A stretch of 64,000 nucleotides of DNA. Source: DASQHW01 sp963837155. Lineage in GTDB: Bacteria; Actinomycetota; Acidimicrobiia; IMCC26256; PALSA-610. Made by a program: the position numbers and the translations under genes. The notes beneath the pieces are model-generated. The model searched no databases. It saw nothing but the letters and a program-made list of their open reading frames with translations, and was not told the DNA's origin. Each line of letters begins with the position of its first letter. Within the stretch, counting starts at the first letter, position 1. The stretch lies in contig CAWIMB010000001.1 of NCBI GenBank assembly GCA_963837155.1, positions 1,054,001-1,118,000 on the forward strand. The letters are read 5' to 3'. This document shows, in pieces, positions 35,766 to 44,764 of the stretch.

Positions 35766-36817
35766 CGCACCTGCTCGCTGTCGATGTCGGGTGGGGAACG
35801 ACGCTCGCGGTGAAGACCGTGATCGTGCTCGGCATCGTCCCGCTCACCGCGCTGCTCCTCGGCTACATCTTCTTGTTGAAGATGATGAGCCACATGCAGA
35901 GCCGTCTCGGGCCGATGGACCCCGGCGGCTTCCACGGCTGGTATCAACTCATCGGCGACGGCATCAAGTTCCTTCAAAAAGAAGACATCATGCCGGAGGA
36001 CGCGGATCGGCGCGTGTTCGCGCTGGCGCCGGCGATCGTCGTGATGTCGACGTTCCTCGTGTTCGTCGTGATCCCGGCCGGGCCGCGAATGGTCGTTGCG
36101 ACGCTCGACTCGTCGGCCAAGACCTTCGACGGTGTCGGCGTGTTCTACACGCTCGCGGTCTCGTCGCTGTCGGTCATCGGTGTGCTGATGGCCGGCTGGG
36201 CGAGCTCCAACAAGTTCGCGTTGATCGGCGCGTTGCGCGCCGCCGCCCAGTTGATCGCGTACGAGCTTCCGCTGGTGCTCGCAGTCGTGGGTGTCGTCGT
36301 GCAGGCAGGCACGATGAGCCTGCAAGGGATCGTCAACTTCCAACAGAACGGCGAGATCTTCGGCTGGGGCGGTCTCGGGTTCCCGCTGATCCTCACGCAG
36401 TTCGTGGGGTTCGCGCTGTTCATGGTGGCGACCCAGGCCGAGCTCACCCAGCCGCCCTTCGACATGCCGGTCGCGGAGTCCGAGCTCGTTGCCGGATACA
36501 TGGTGGAGTACACGGGCTTCCGCTTCTTGTTCTTCTTCATCGGCGAGTTCGGCACCGCGTTCGCCTTCTCCGCGCTCGCGGCCACGCTGTTCCTCGGTGG
36601 CTGGTCGGTACCTTGGGTGCACGGCACGGCTGCTGATGTCCTCGGTCCGATTGTGCTGGTGACCAAGGTGCTGTTCGTCGCCTTCTTGATGTTCTGGGCG
36701 CGCTTCACGTACCCGCGCTTTCGTGAGGATCAGCTCCAGGCCATCGCGTGGAAGTGGCTGATCCCGATCGCGCTGATCAACATCCTCGTAACGGGCGTCC
36801 TCAAGGTGGCCTTCTGA
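35762..36817 (+). CDS. nuoH: Complex I subunit H (copy 2)
   Basis: 351 residues. SRLGPMDPGGFHGWYQLIGDG replaces the common NRIGPNRVGPxG, so the cytoplasmic loop 1 that meets the quinone channel has diverged. TQPPFDMPVAESELVAGYMVEY keeps the acidic loop. It follows nuoD directly (GTGA overlap), with no E, F or G genes between. Confidence 0.94.
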   Translation: MTHLLAVDVGWGTTLAVKTVIVLGIVPLTALLLGYIFLLKMMSHMQSRLGPMDPGGFHGWYQLIGDGIKFLQKEDIMPEDADRRVFALAPAIVVMSTFLVFVVIPAGPRMVVATLDSSAKTFDGVGVFYTLAVSSLSVIGVLMAGWASSNKFALIGALRAAAQLIAYELPLVLAVVGVVVQAGTMSLQGIVNFQQNGEIFGWGGLGFPLILTQFVGFALFMVATQAELTQPPFDMPVAESELVAGYMVEYTGFRFLFFFIGEFGTAFAFSALAATLFLGGWSVPWVHGTAADVLGPIVLVTKVLFVAFLMFWARFTYPRFREDQLQAIAWKWLIPIALINILVTGVLKVAF

Positions 36818-36827
36818 TGGGTGCGAC

Positions 36828-37311
36828 ATGAAGCGTGAGATCAAGGGCATGCTCACCGGGCTCGGGGTGACGTTCAAGACGATGACGCGGCGCGCGGTCA
36901 CCGTGCAGTACCCCCACGAGCGCGAAGATCCGGCGCCGCGTCGCGCGTGGCGTGATCGCGCTCAAGGAGGAGAACTGCACGGTCTGCATGTTGTGCGCGC
37001 GCCAGTGCCCGGACTGGTGCATCTACATCGAGGGCCACAAGGAACAGCGACCGCCCCGCCGTGAGGGCGGCAAGCCGCGCAACGTCAGCGTCCTCGACCG
37101 CTTCGACATCGACTACGCGCTCTGCATGTACTGCGGCATCTGCGTCGAGGTGTGCCCGTTCGACGCGCTGTTCTGGAGCCCGGAGTACGAGTACTCCGAG
37201 CCCCGGATCGCCGAGCTGCTCCACGACAAGGACAAGCTCGGCGAGTGGATGGACACCGTCCCCGACCCGGAGCCGCTCGAGCAAGGCGCCGAAGTCAAAG
37301 GCAAGAAATAG
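36828..37311 (+). CDS. nuoI: Complex I subunit I (copy 2), reading frame broken once
   Basis: The two-cluster ferredoxin-like subunit: NCTVCMLCARQCPDWC and LCMYCGICVEVCPFDA supply the eight Cys. The first 40 residues (KREIKGMLTGLGVTFKTM) are in another frame; the join is in the CG run 36942-36947, where restoring one CG gives PAPRRARGVIALKEE and 161 residues. ATG 36828. In an EFG-less enzyme NuoI would be the likely docking partner for a soluble electron donor such as ferredoxin. Confidence 0.88.
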
Positions 37312-37330
37312 ATATGAGTACGAGGGGGAT

Positions 37331-37470
37331 GCACGAAGCAGTGAGCGAAGCGCAGCGCAGCGAACTTGCTGGAGTCCCGAGCGTCTTGCAAGAGCGTGCG
37401 CCGCAGGCGCTCCAAGCGGGGTGGTGGGCGGGGTCGGGGGGCGGGGGTATCCCGGCCCGCAGCGAGGGCG
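37331..37470. repeat. Mosaic dispersed repeat (type C) between nuoI and nuoJ of copy 2
   Basis: Fills nearly all of the 166-nt gap between nuoI and nuoJ. Read on the minus strand it begins like type B (first stem arm and ATA loop, 37447-37470), switches at the loop to the core shared with 14350-14402, and ends with a segment like the type B end (37331-37365). The second arm of the type B hairpin is missing. Confidence 0.7.
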
Positions 37471-37477
37471 ACAAAGA

Positions 37478-37969
37478 ATGATCGCACAGAATGTTGCGTT
37501 CGGGATCATCGCCGCGGCGATGGCGACGGGCGCGATCGGCGTCGTGCGCACGAAGAACGTCGTACACGCCGCGCTCTATCTCGTCGTCGTGCTCGGTGGC
37601 GGCGCGGCCCAGTTCATCCTGCTCGGCCAGGAGTTCGTCGCGTGGGTGCAGGTGCTCGTGTATATCGGAGCAGTCATCGTGCTGTTCCTCTTCGGCATCA
37701 TGTTGACGCGCGCGCCCATGCATCCGAAGGACTCGCTCGACAACAGTTTGCGCTGGCCCGGCCTCGTCGTGTCACTGTTCCTTGCCGGCGTGCTGTCGAC
37801 GCTGCTGATCGATGCATATCACGCCGACAAGGTCGAGCCGACCGCGCCCGTCCGTACCGCGGCGGTCACCAACTCCATCTTCCGCGTGTACATCATCCCG
37901 TTCGAGGTCGTCGGCGTGCTGCTGCTCGGTGCGCTGATCGGCGCCGTCGTGCTGGCGAGAAAGGACTGA
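37478..37969 (+). CDS. nuoJ: Complex I subunit J (copy 2)
   Basis: 163 residues, five predicted spans; VVRTKNVVHAALYLVVVLGG and VQVLVYIGAVIVLFLFGIML are the conserved parts. ATG 37478. Unlike all other neighbours in this operon it does not overlap or closely follow its upstream gene, because of the repeat between them; it may need its own ribosome entry (AGCGAGGGCGACAAAG precedes the start, a weak site). Confidence 0.92.
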   Translation: MIAQNVAFGIIAAAMATGAIGVVRTKNVVHAALYLVVVLGGGAAQFILLGQEFVAWVQVLVYIGAVIVLFLFGIMLTRAPMHPKDSLDNSLRWPGLVVSLFLAGVLSTLLIDAYHADKVEPTAPVRTAAVTNSIFRVYIIPFEVVGVLLLGALIGAVVLARKD

Positions 37970-37974
37970 CGCGG

Positions 37975-38274
37975 ATGTTGCTGAATCAGTTCCTGCTGCT
38001 CAGCGCGTTCCTGTTCTGTACGGGCATCTACGGCGTCCTCGTGCGCAAGCATGCAGTACTGGTGCTCATGAGCATCGAGCTCATGCTCGCCGCCGTGAAC
38101 ATCAACCTGGTGGCGTTCGGCGCGTTCCGGAACAACGAGATCGGCCAAGTCTTCGCGCTGTTCGTGTTGACGATTGCAGCCGCCGAAGTCGGCGTCGGCC
38201 TTGCGATCGTGCTGCTGATCTATCGCAACTTGAACAGTGCGGACCTCGACGACGTCGAAACGCTGAAGGGCTGA
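37975..38274 (+). CDS. nuoK: Complex I subunit K (copy 2)
   Basis: 99 residues, three spans. LMSIELMLAAVNINLVAF and IAAAEVGVGLAIVLL carry the two conserved membrane glutamates. ATG 37975, five bases after nuoJ. Confidence 0.94.
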   Translation: MLLNQFLLLSAFLFCTGIYGVLVRKHAVLVLMSIELMLAAVNINLVAFGAFRNNEIGQVFALFVLTIAAAEVGVGLAIVLLIYRNLNSADLDDVETLKG

Positions 38275-38283
38275 TCCAGAACC

Positions 38284-40422
38284 GTGAAGTGGTTCCTCGA
38301 CAACGCGTGGCTCGTGCCGCTGATCCCGGCGCTGTCATTCGTCTTCATCTTGCTCCTCGGCAAGCGCATGCCCCAGAAGGGATCCGAGGTCGGCATCGCA
38401 GCGGTCGGCGCTTCGTTCATCTTGTCGTGCGGCGCGTTGATCGGATGGATCAATCACATTCGTCACTTCGAAGCCGACACGACCTTCGCCAAGCTCACCG
38501 GTGGCGCCGTCACGCACTCCACGACCTGGCTCCAGACCGGCGGCGTGAAGTTGGAAGCCGGCATCCAGATCGACGGCCTGGCCGTGATGATGATGTGGAT
38601 GGTGACGCTGGTCTCGCTCGCCGTGCACATCTACTCCGTCGAGTACATGCGGGGCGACCGGCGTTACACATATTTCTTCGCGGCGCTCTCGCTCTTCACC
38701 GCGTCGATGCTTTTGCTCGTCGTTGCCGACAACACCCTCCAGCTGCTTGTCGGCTGGGAGCTCGTGGGCGTGTGCTCGTTCATGTTGATCGGCCACTGGT
38801 GGGAGGAGACGCCGAACAGCATCGCCGCGATCAAGGCCTTCCTCACCACACGCACCGGCGACGTCGGTCTGATGCTCGGCGTGATCATGACGTACTTCGT
38901 CGTCGGGCGTGCGACCGGTGAGAACTCGTTCAACATCCTCGAGCTCAACCACACGGCCGCGAACCCGAAGGTTGGGCACACGCTGTTGCTGTGGTGTGCT
39001 CTCGGGTTGCTGCTCGGGATCGTCGGCAAATCGGGCCAGTTCCCACTCCACACCTGGCTCCCCGACGCAATGGCCGGCCCCACGCCGGTGTCGGCGCTGA
39101 TCCACGCCGCCACGATGGTCGTTGCGGGCGTGTATCTGGGCACGCGTGTGTATCCCGTGTTCTTCTACGGTCTGTCGATCGGTGGGCCCGGCCACTCGTG
39201 GATCAACTGGATGTCTGCGATCGGCGGCATCACGGTGCTCGTGGGCGCGTCGCTCGCGTTCGTGCAGGATGACATCAAGAAAGTGCTGGCGTACTCGACG
39301 GTCAGCCAACTCGGTTACATGGTGATGGCGCTCGGTGTCGGCGCGTGGACTGCCGCCGTCTTCCACTTGTTCACGCATGCGTTCTTCAAGGCCGACCTCT
39401 TCCTCGGCGCAGGCTCCGTGAGCCACTCGGGTTCGCACCACTCGTTCGACATGAAGAAGGACATGGGCGGGCTCAGGAAGTACATGCCCCGCACGCACGC
39501 AACGTTCGTCATCGGCACGCTCGCGCTAGCCGGCATTCCGCCGCTCGCCGGGTTCTGGTCGAAGGACGAGATCCTTGCCGCTGCCGGTCACAACGGCTAC
39601 AAGCTGTTCATGGTCGTTGGGGTCGTCGGCGCATTCATGACCGCCGCCTATATGACCCGGTGTGTGTACCTGACGTTCTACGGCGAATACCGCGGCGCGC
39701 ACGAGCCGCACACGATCCCGCATGCCGACGAGGCAGAGCACGACCCCGCCGAAACGCCGGCGCTCGTCGACGTCGAAGCACACGTCGGGCCGCACGAGAG
39801 CAACAACCTCATCCTGGGGCCGCTCTACGTGCTTTCGGCGCTCGCAATCGTCGCGGGCTTCCTCAACTTCCCGCACTGGTTGCGCTTCGAGCACTGGTTC
39901 GCGCCGCGTACGGAGGTGTTCGAGGAGGGCATCCTGCACGAGATCGCATTCAATCCGATTCTCGCGACCATCTCTGTGCTCGGCGCGGTCGTGGGCGGCA
40001 GCGTGGCCTGGGCGTACTACACGGGGCGGCTCGCGGCGCTGCGCGACCTGTCGATGCGCAACGGCGTCGCCCGTACCGGCAAGCGCATCCTCGTCAACAA
40101 GCTCTACCTGGATCACCTGTACGAGGACATCATCGTCGCCGGGATCCGGGGACCGGTTGCCAACGCGGTCTACTGGGTCAACCAGCACATCATCGACAAC
40201 GTCTTGAACTACGCGGGACGAGGCGCGCAGGCGCTCGGGCACATCACGTACGACTACATCGACCAGAAGGGCGTCGACGGCTTGGTCAACGGTTTGGGCG
40301 CGGCGACCGGCGAGACCGGCGGTGTCGTGCGAAAGATTCAGACCGGGCGCTTGCAGTTCTACGCGCTCATGCTCGTGGCCGCGGTCGGAGTGTTCGCGCT
40401 CGCCCTGTGGATCTTCACCTAG
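38284..40422 (+). CDS. nuoL: Complex I subunit L (copy 2)
   Basis: Long antiporter-like subunit, 712 residues against 641 in copy 1. LVGWELVGVCSFMLI, HTWLPDAMAGPTPVSALIH and DIKKVLAYSTVSQLGYM are intact. The extra length is mainly a polar loop near residues 470-515 rich in His and acidic residues (HEPHTIPHADEAEHDP) and the C-terminal lateral helix region. GTG 38284. Confidence 0.94.
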   Translation: MKWFLDNAWLVPLIPALSFVFILLLGKRMPQKGSEVGIAAVGASFILSCGALIGWINHIRHFEADTTFAKLTGGAVTHSTTWLQTGGVKLEAGIQIDGLAVMMMWMVTLVSLAVHIYSVEYMRGDRRYTYFFAALSLFTASMLLLVVADNTLQLLVGWELVGVCSFMLIGHWWEETPNSIAAIKAFLTTRTGDVGLMLGVIMTYFVVGRATGENSFNILELNHTAANPKVGHTLLLWCALGLLLGIVGKSGQFPLHTWLPDAMAGPTPVSALIHAATMVVAGVYLGTRVYPVFFYGLSIGGPGHSWINWMSAIGGITVLVGASLAFVQDDIKKVLAYSTVSQLGYMVMALGVGAWTAAVFHLFTHAFFKADLFLGAGSVSHSGSHHSFDMKKDMGGLRKYMPRTHATFVIGTLALAGIPPLAGFWSKDEILAAAGHNGYKLFMVVGVVGAFMTAAYMTRCVYLTFYGEYRGAHEPHTIPHADEAEHDPAETPALVDVEAHVGPHESNNLILGPLYVLSALAIVAGFLNFPHWLRFEHWFAPRTEVFEEGILHEIAFNPILATISVLGAVVGGSVAWAYYTGRLAALRDLSMRNGVARTGKRILVNKLYLDHLYEDIIVAGIRGPVANAVYWVNQHIIDNVLNYAGRGAQALGHITYDYIDQKGVDGLVNGLGAATGETGGVVRKIQTGRLQFYALMLVAAVGVFALALWIFT

Positions 40423-40441
40423 GCGGAGGGATATCGGCTCG

Positions 40442-42058
40442 ATGGATCACACGTGGTTCGACTCCTGGGCGCTGACCCTTGTGGTCTTCGCTCCGGCGGT
40501 GGGCGCGGTCATCACGATGCTCCTGCCTCGCGACCGCGAGGACGCGATCAAGGGCGTGGCGCTCGTGAGCACGCTGGCGTCGTTCGGGTTCACAGTCGCG
40601 GTCCTTGCACGCTTCGACTACGACCGGACGAGCGTCCTGCAGTTCCAGGTCGACAAGCGCTGGATCGACGTGATCAACAGCCGCTACCACCTCGGCGTCG
40701 ACGGCATCTCGCTGCCGCTGCTCGCGTTGTCTGCCTTCATCACCGTGTTGTGCGTCATCTACTCGTGGAACCACTTTCCCGAGCCGCACAACCCCAAGGC
40801 GTTCCTCACGCTGTTGCTGATCCTCGAGGTCGGCATGAACGGCACGTTCGTCGCCCAAGACCTCATCTTGTTCTTCATCTTCTTCGAGGTCGTGCTGCTC
40901 CCGATGTTCTTCATGATCGGGGTGTGGGGTGGTCCCAACAAGGAGTACGCGTCGATCAAGTTCTTCTTGTTCACGCTGTTCGGCTCTGCGCTCATGCTGT
41001 TGAGCTTCCTGGCGCTCTATTTCAAGGTCGACGTGGCGCCCGACATCCCGGGTATGCAGCACAGCTTCGACATGGTGCTGTTGTCGCGGGCGGCCGGCGC
41101 CGGCCTCGTGCACAGCACGCAGATCCTGATCTTCGCCGGGCTGTTCCTCGGCTTCGCGATCAAGGTCCCGATGTTTCCGTTCCATACATGGCTACCCGAC
41201 GCGCACACCGAGGCGCCGACCGTCGGCTCGGTCCTGCTGGCCGCGATTCTCCTCAAGCTCGGCACGTACGGCTTCATACGCATCGCGTTGCCGATGCTCC
41301 CGGAAGCGGCCAAGGACTGGGCGCCGTGGATCGGTCTCCTCGCGATCATCGGCATCATCTACGGCGCGCTCGGGTGCCTCGCGCAGACCGACATGAAGCG
41401 GCTGATTGCGTTCTCGTCGGTCGCGCACATGGGCTTCGTGATGCTCGGCATCGCGTCGCTGACGACGTTCGGGATCAACGCAGCAATTTTCGGCATGGTC
41501 GCGCACGGTCTCATCACCGGCATGCTGTTCTTCGTCGCCGGATCGGTGCAGCACAACTACGGCACCCGCGAGATGTCTCGTCTCGGCGGTCTGCTCAAGC
41601 AAGCGCCGAAGATGGGTTGGATCCTGGCGTTCTGCGCGATGGCGTCGCTCGGCCTGCCCGGCCTGGCCGGTTTCTGGGGTGAGTTCCCGGCGATCCTGTC
41701 GGCCTTCGAGCCGGGCGGTGGCCTTTCGGACGCGTTGTTCCGCTCGTACATGGTGGTCGCCGCGATCGGCACGGTGCTCGCCGCCGGCTACCTGCTGTGG
41801 ATGTTGCAAAAAGTCGCGTTCGGTCTCCCGAAGCCCGAGTTCGCCGACAAGCACATTCACGACGTCAGTTCGTACGAGTGGGCGGCGTGGGTCCCGATCC
41901 TGCTGCTGATCGTCGCGCTCGGCATCTTCCCGAACATCATCTTCCGCGTGACGGATGCGCCCGTCAGTTGCAAGACCGTTGTGCCATTCAACCCTCCGGA
42001 CACCAACATCAAGGACTGTGCAGACGCGACCCTGACCTCGGCGCACGTCGGGGGCTGA
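40442..42058 (+). CDS. nuoM: Complex I subunit M (copy 2)
   Basis: 538 residues; YHLGVDGISLPLLALSAF, FFEVVLLPMFFMIGVWGG, FHTWLPDAHTEAPTVGSVLL and TDMKRLIAFSSVAHMGF are all in one frame, in contrast to the broken copy 1. The C-terminus has an extra loop with two Cys (VSCKTV, IKDCAD). ATG 40442. Confidence 0.94.
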   Translation: MDHTWFDSWALTLVVFAPAVGAVITMLLPRDREDAIKGVALVSTLASFGFTVAVLARFDYDRTSVLQFQVDKRWIDVINSRYHLGVDGISLPLLALSAFITVLCVIYSWNHFPEPHNPKAFLTLLLILEVGMNGTFVAQDLILFFIFFEVVLLPMFFMIGVWGGPNKEYASIKFFLFTLFGSALMLLSFLALYFKVDVAPDIPGMQHSFDMVLLSRAAGAGLVHSTQILIFAGLFLGFAIKVPMFPFHTWLPDAHTEAPTVGSVLLAAILLKLGTYGFIRIALPMLPEAAKDWAPWIGLLAIIGIIYGALGCLAQTDMKRLIAFSSVAHMGFVMLGIASLTTFGINAAIFGMVAHGLITGMLFFVAGSVQHNYGTREMSRLGGLLKQAPKMGWILAFCAMASLGLPGLAGFWGEFPAILSAFEPGGGLSDALFRSYMVVAAIGTVLAAGYLLWMLQKVAFGLPKPEFADKHIHDVSSYEWAAWVPILLLIVALGIFPNIIFRVTDAPVSCKTVVPFNPPDTNIKDCADATLTSAHVGG

Positions 42059-42059
42059 T

Positions 42060-43571
42060 GTGCTGGCCGCCGCCACCACCCTCCCGAACCCCGTCTTCGA
42101 CTGGCACGCGCTCGCGCCCGACATCCTGCTCGTTGCCACACTCATCGCCGTGCTCGTCGCCGATCTCCTCCTGCCCGAGCGGGAAGCGTGGCGCACGTCG
42201 ACGATCGCAGCGCTGGGGCTCCTCGCATCGCTGGTGCCAGTCGCCACGCTCGCCTACGACGGACACGACCGCGTGATGTTCGGTGGCGCGTACGTCGTCG
42301 ACAACTACGCACTGGCCTTGAAGGCGTTCTTCATCATCGCGACGTACATCACCGTGCTGATCTCCGTCGACTACATCGGAGAGGGCGACTACTACAAGGG
42401 CGAGTACTACTTCCTGCTGCTCACGTCGACGTTCGGCTTGAGCATCATGGCCTCGGCGCGCGACCTCATCACGCTGTTCGTGGCCCTCGAGACGATCTCG
42501 ATCCCGACGTTCATCCTCGCGACGTTCCGCAAGCACGACCGCAAGTCGAACGAAGCCGGCGTCAAGTACTACCTGATCGGGGTGCTCTCCTCGGCACTGA
42601 TGCTGTACGGCATGTCGCTGATCTTCGGTGCAACCGGCACGACGCGTCTCTCCGAGATTTCCGCGCAGCTGACGAACGCGTCCGACCAGCCGCTGCTGAC
42701 AGTCGCGATCTTCCTCTCGCTCATCGGCTTCGCCTTCAAGGTGAGCGCCGTACCGTTCCACTTCTGGGCGCCCGACACGTACGAAGGCGCGCCCACCCCC
42801 GTGACCGCGTTCCTGTCGGTCGCGTCGAAAGCAGGCGGCTTTGTCGCACTGATCAACATTGTCTACTTCGGCCTCCTCGGTCCGAACGGCAGCGCCGCCG
42901 ATGCCTGGTGGCCCGTGCTGTGGATCCTGGCAGCGGCGTCGATGACGGTCGGCAACCTCGTCGCTTTGCGCCAGACGAACATCGTCCGCATGCTCGCGTA
43001 CTCGTCGATCGCCCAGGGCGGCTTCATGCTCGTGCCGTTTGCGGCCGCCGGGATCGCGGCCGCCGAAGGTCATCCCGGGGTCGCCGCGACGTCGATGAGC
43101 GCGGTCGTGATCTATCTGCTGATCTACGGCGCGATGAACCTTGGCGCGTTCGCCGTGGTGATCGCGGTCGCGCGGCGCACCCGTTCGGCCGAGATCTCGT
43201 CCTACGGCGGCCTGTTCCAGACATCGCCCGGGCTCGCAGTGATGATGACGGCGTTCATGGCTTCGCTCGCCGGCGTCCCGCCGCTTGCGGGCTGGTTCGC
43301 CAAGTTCGTGATGTTCCGCTCGATCATCGACGCCGGGAGCGGCTGGGCGATCGCGCTCGCGGTGATCGCGGCCGTCAACTCCGTGATCGCCTTCGTCTAT
43401 TACTTCCGTGTGATCGTCCAGATGTGGATCCGGCCGGTCGCGACGGAGGACCGCACGCCGATCCTGATCCCGCAGCCGCTCGCCGTCGCGATCGGCATCA
43501 GCGCGATCATCGTGATCGTCGTCGGCATCTATCCGCAGCTGTTCGCGAAGGTCGGTGAGGTCGCCTTCTGA
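42060..43571 (+). CDS. nuoN: Complex I subunit N (copy 2)
   Basis: 503 residues. FVALETISIPTFILATFRK, VPFHFWAPDTYEGAPTPV and TNIVRMLAYSSIAQGGF are the conserved parts. GTG 42060 is 1 bp after the nuoM stop. Its end overlaps the probable start of the methyltransferase gene. Confidence 0.94.
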   Translation: MLAAATTLPNPVFDWHALAPDILLVATLIAVLVADLLLPEREAWRTSTIAALGLLASLVPVATLAYDGHDRVMFGGAYVVDNYALALKAFFIIATYITVLISVDYIGEGDYYKGEYYFLLLTSTFGLSIMASARDLITLFVALETISIPTFILATFRKHDRKSNEAGVKYYLIGVLSSALMLYGMSLIFGATGTTRLSEISAQLTNASDQPLLTVAIFLSLIGFAFKVSAVPFHFWAPDTYEGAPTPVTAFLSVASKAGGFVALINIVYFGLLGPNGSAADAWWPVLWILAAASMTVGNLVALRQTNIVRMLAYSSIAQGGFMLVPFAAAGIAAAEGHPGVAATSMSAVVIYLLIYGAMNLGAFAVVIAVARRTRSAEISSYGGLFQTSPGLAVMMTAFMASLAGVPPLAGWFAKFVMFRSIIDAGSGWAIALAVIAAVNSVIAFVYYFRVIVQMWIRPVATEDRTPILIPQPLAVAIGISAIIVIVVGIYPQLFAKVGEVAF

Positions 43572-44659
43572 CCGCGGCCGACCACATCGCGCGGCTCATC
43601 CGGCGCGACGGCCCGATCACCTTCGATCGATTCATGGAAGCCGCCCTCTACGGCGAGGGCGGCTTCTTCACGGAAGGACAGGGCGCCCGGCGCGACTTCG
43701 TCACGAGTCCCGAAGTCGGTTCGCTGTTCGGCGCGTGCGTCGCTCGCGCGCTCGACGCGTACTGGCACGCGCTGGACGATCCCGATCCGTTGCTCGTCGT
43801 CGAGGTCGGCGCCGGAAACGGCAGGCTCGCTCGCGAGATCCTGCGCGCCGCACCAGCGTGTCTGCGCACGCTGCGGTACGTGCTCGTCGAGCGTTCGGAA
43901 CGACTCCGTGCCGAGCAGCGCACACGCCTCCCCCTCGACCCGCCGGACGAGGCGCTCGGGCCGTTCGCGCGCGCCCATGACGAAGAAGCCGCGGTACCGG
44001 TGACGAGCGCCGGGCCGATCTTCGTGTCGCTCGGAGAGTTGCCCGCATTGCAGGCGGGGGCCGCGGTGGTGCTCGCCAACGAGTTGCTCGACAACCTTCC
44101 GTTCGGCATCGCGGAATGGGACGGCGAGCGCTGGCTCGAGGTGCGTGTCGGCTTCGAGGACGACCGTTTCGTCGAAGTGGTCGTGCCCATGGCAGAACCG
44201 CCGACGTTCGACGTTCCCGTCGGAACACGCGTCGCCGTGCCCAGCGGCCTGCGCGCCTGGTTCGCCGAGTGCGACCAGGTGCTCCGGCACGGGTTCGTCG
44301 TGCTGATCGACTACATGAGCGACGACCCCGCGTTGCGTCTGCGAACGTACCGGGGCCATACGCAAGGCATCGACCCGCTCGAGGCGCCGGGGACGTATGA
44401 CATCACCGCCGACGTCGTCGTCGAGCACGTGATCGCGGCTGCAAACGGCTTCGCGGTGTCTGCACACACGACACAAGCCGCGTGGTTACGAGAGAACGGC
44501 ATCGATGACCTCGCCGACGAGGGGGCGCGGCAATGGCGGGAGGGCGCGCACCGAGGCGACCTCGACGCGCTGTCCGGCCGCAGCCGTGTGCACGAAGCGG
44601 AAATTCTCACCGACCCCGCCGGTCTCGGCGCCCACCGAGTCATCGTGCTCACACGATAG
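43568..44659 (+). CDS. SAM-dependent methyltransferase, MidA/NDUFAF7 family (DUF185)
   Basis: In mitochondria NDUFAF7 dimethylates an Arg of the 49-kDa complex I subunit and is needed for assembly. Here GPITFDRFMEAALYGEGGFF, shortened to its ends GPITF and LYGEGGFF, then DFVTSPEVGSLFG, VVEVGAGNGRLAREIL (SAM motif I) and VLANELLDNLP are the family's marks in order. An ATG at 43634 would remove the conserved IARLIRRDGPITF, so the start is more likely the CTG at 43568, overlapping the nuoN stop as CTGA; no other start codon lies between that CTG and the upstream in-frame stop. Being last in the nuo copy 2 operon, it probably modifies NuoD of that operon. Confidence 0.87.
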   Translation: MTAADHIARLIRRDGPITFDRFMEAALYGEGGFFTEGQGARRDFVTSPEVGSLFGACVARALDAYWHALDDPDPLLVVEVGAGNGRLAREILRAAPACLRTLRYVLVERSERLRAEQRTRLPLDPPDEALGPFARAHDEEAAVPVTSAGPIFVSLGELPALQAGAAVVLANELLDNLPFGIAEWDGERWLEVRVGFEDDRFVEVVVPMAEPPTFDVPVGTRVAVPSGLRAWFAECDQVLRHGFVVLIDYMSDDPALRLRTYRGHTQGIDPLEAPGTYDITADVVVEHVIAAANGFAVSAHTTQAAWLRENGIDDLADEGARQWREGAHRGDLDALSGRSRVHEAEILTDPAGLGAHRVIVLTR

Positions 44660-44663
44660 TTCT

Positions 44664-44754
44664 GGGTCGCGCTCGCTGCGGGCCGGGATACCCGGCCCGC
44701 GGGCGCTCGCCGCTCCGGCGAGTTCACTGCGGCTCCGCCTCCGATCACCGCTCC
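44664..44754. repeat. Dispersed repeat type B, copy 2, with perfect hairpin
   Basis: Lies between the methyltransferase gene and acs. It matches 12217-12303 over its whole length. The perfect 10 bp stem (44678-44687 with 44691-44700, ATA loop) differs from copy 1 at four paired positions. The right end is 11 nt before the candidate -10 box of acs, so it could also act on transcription between the two units. Confidence 0.75.
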
Positions 44755-44764
44755 GTGCGACTAC

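Noticed and set aside
16640..43571. The two nuo operons as an assembly duplication
   Set aside because: Gene content differs (EFG present or absent) and the paralogous proteins are strongly diverged, for example in NuoA, NuoB, NuoD and NuoH motifs.
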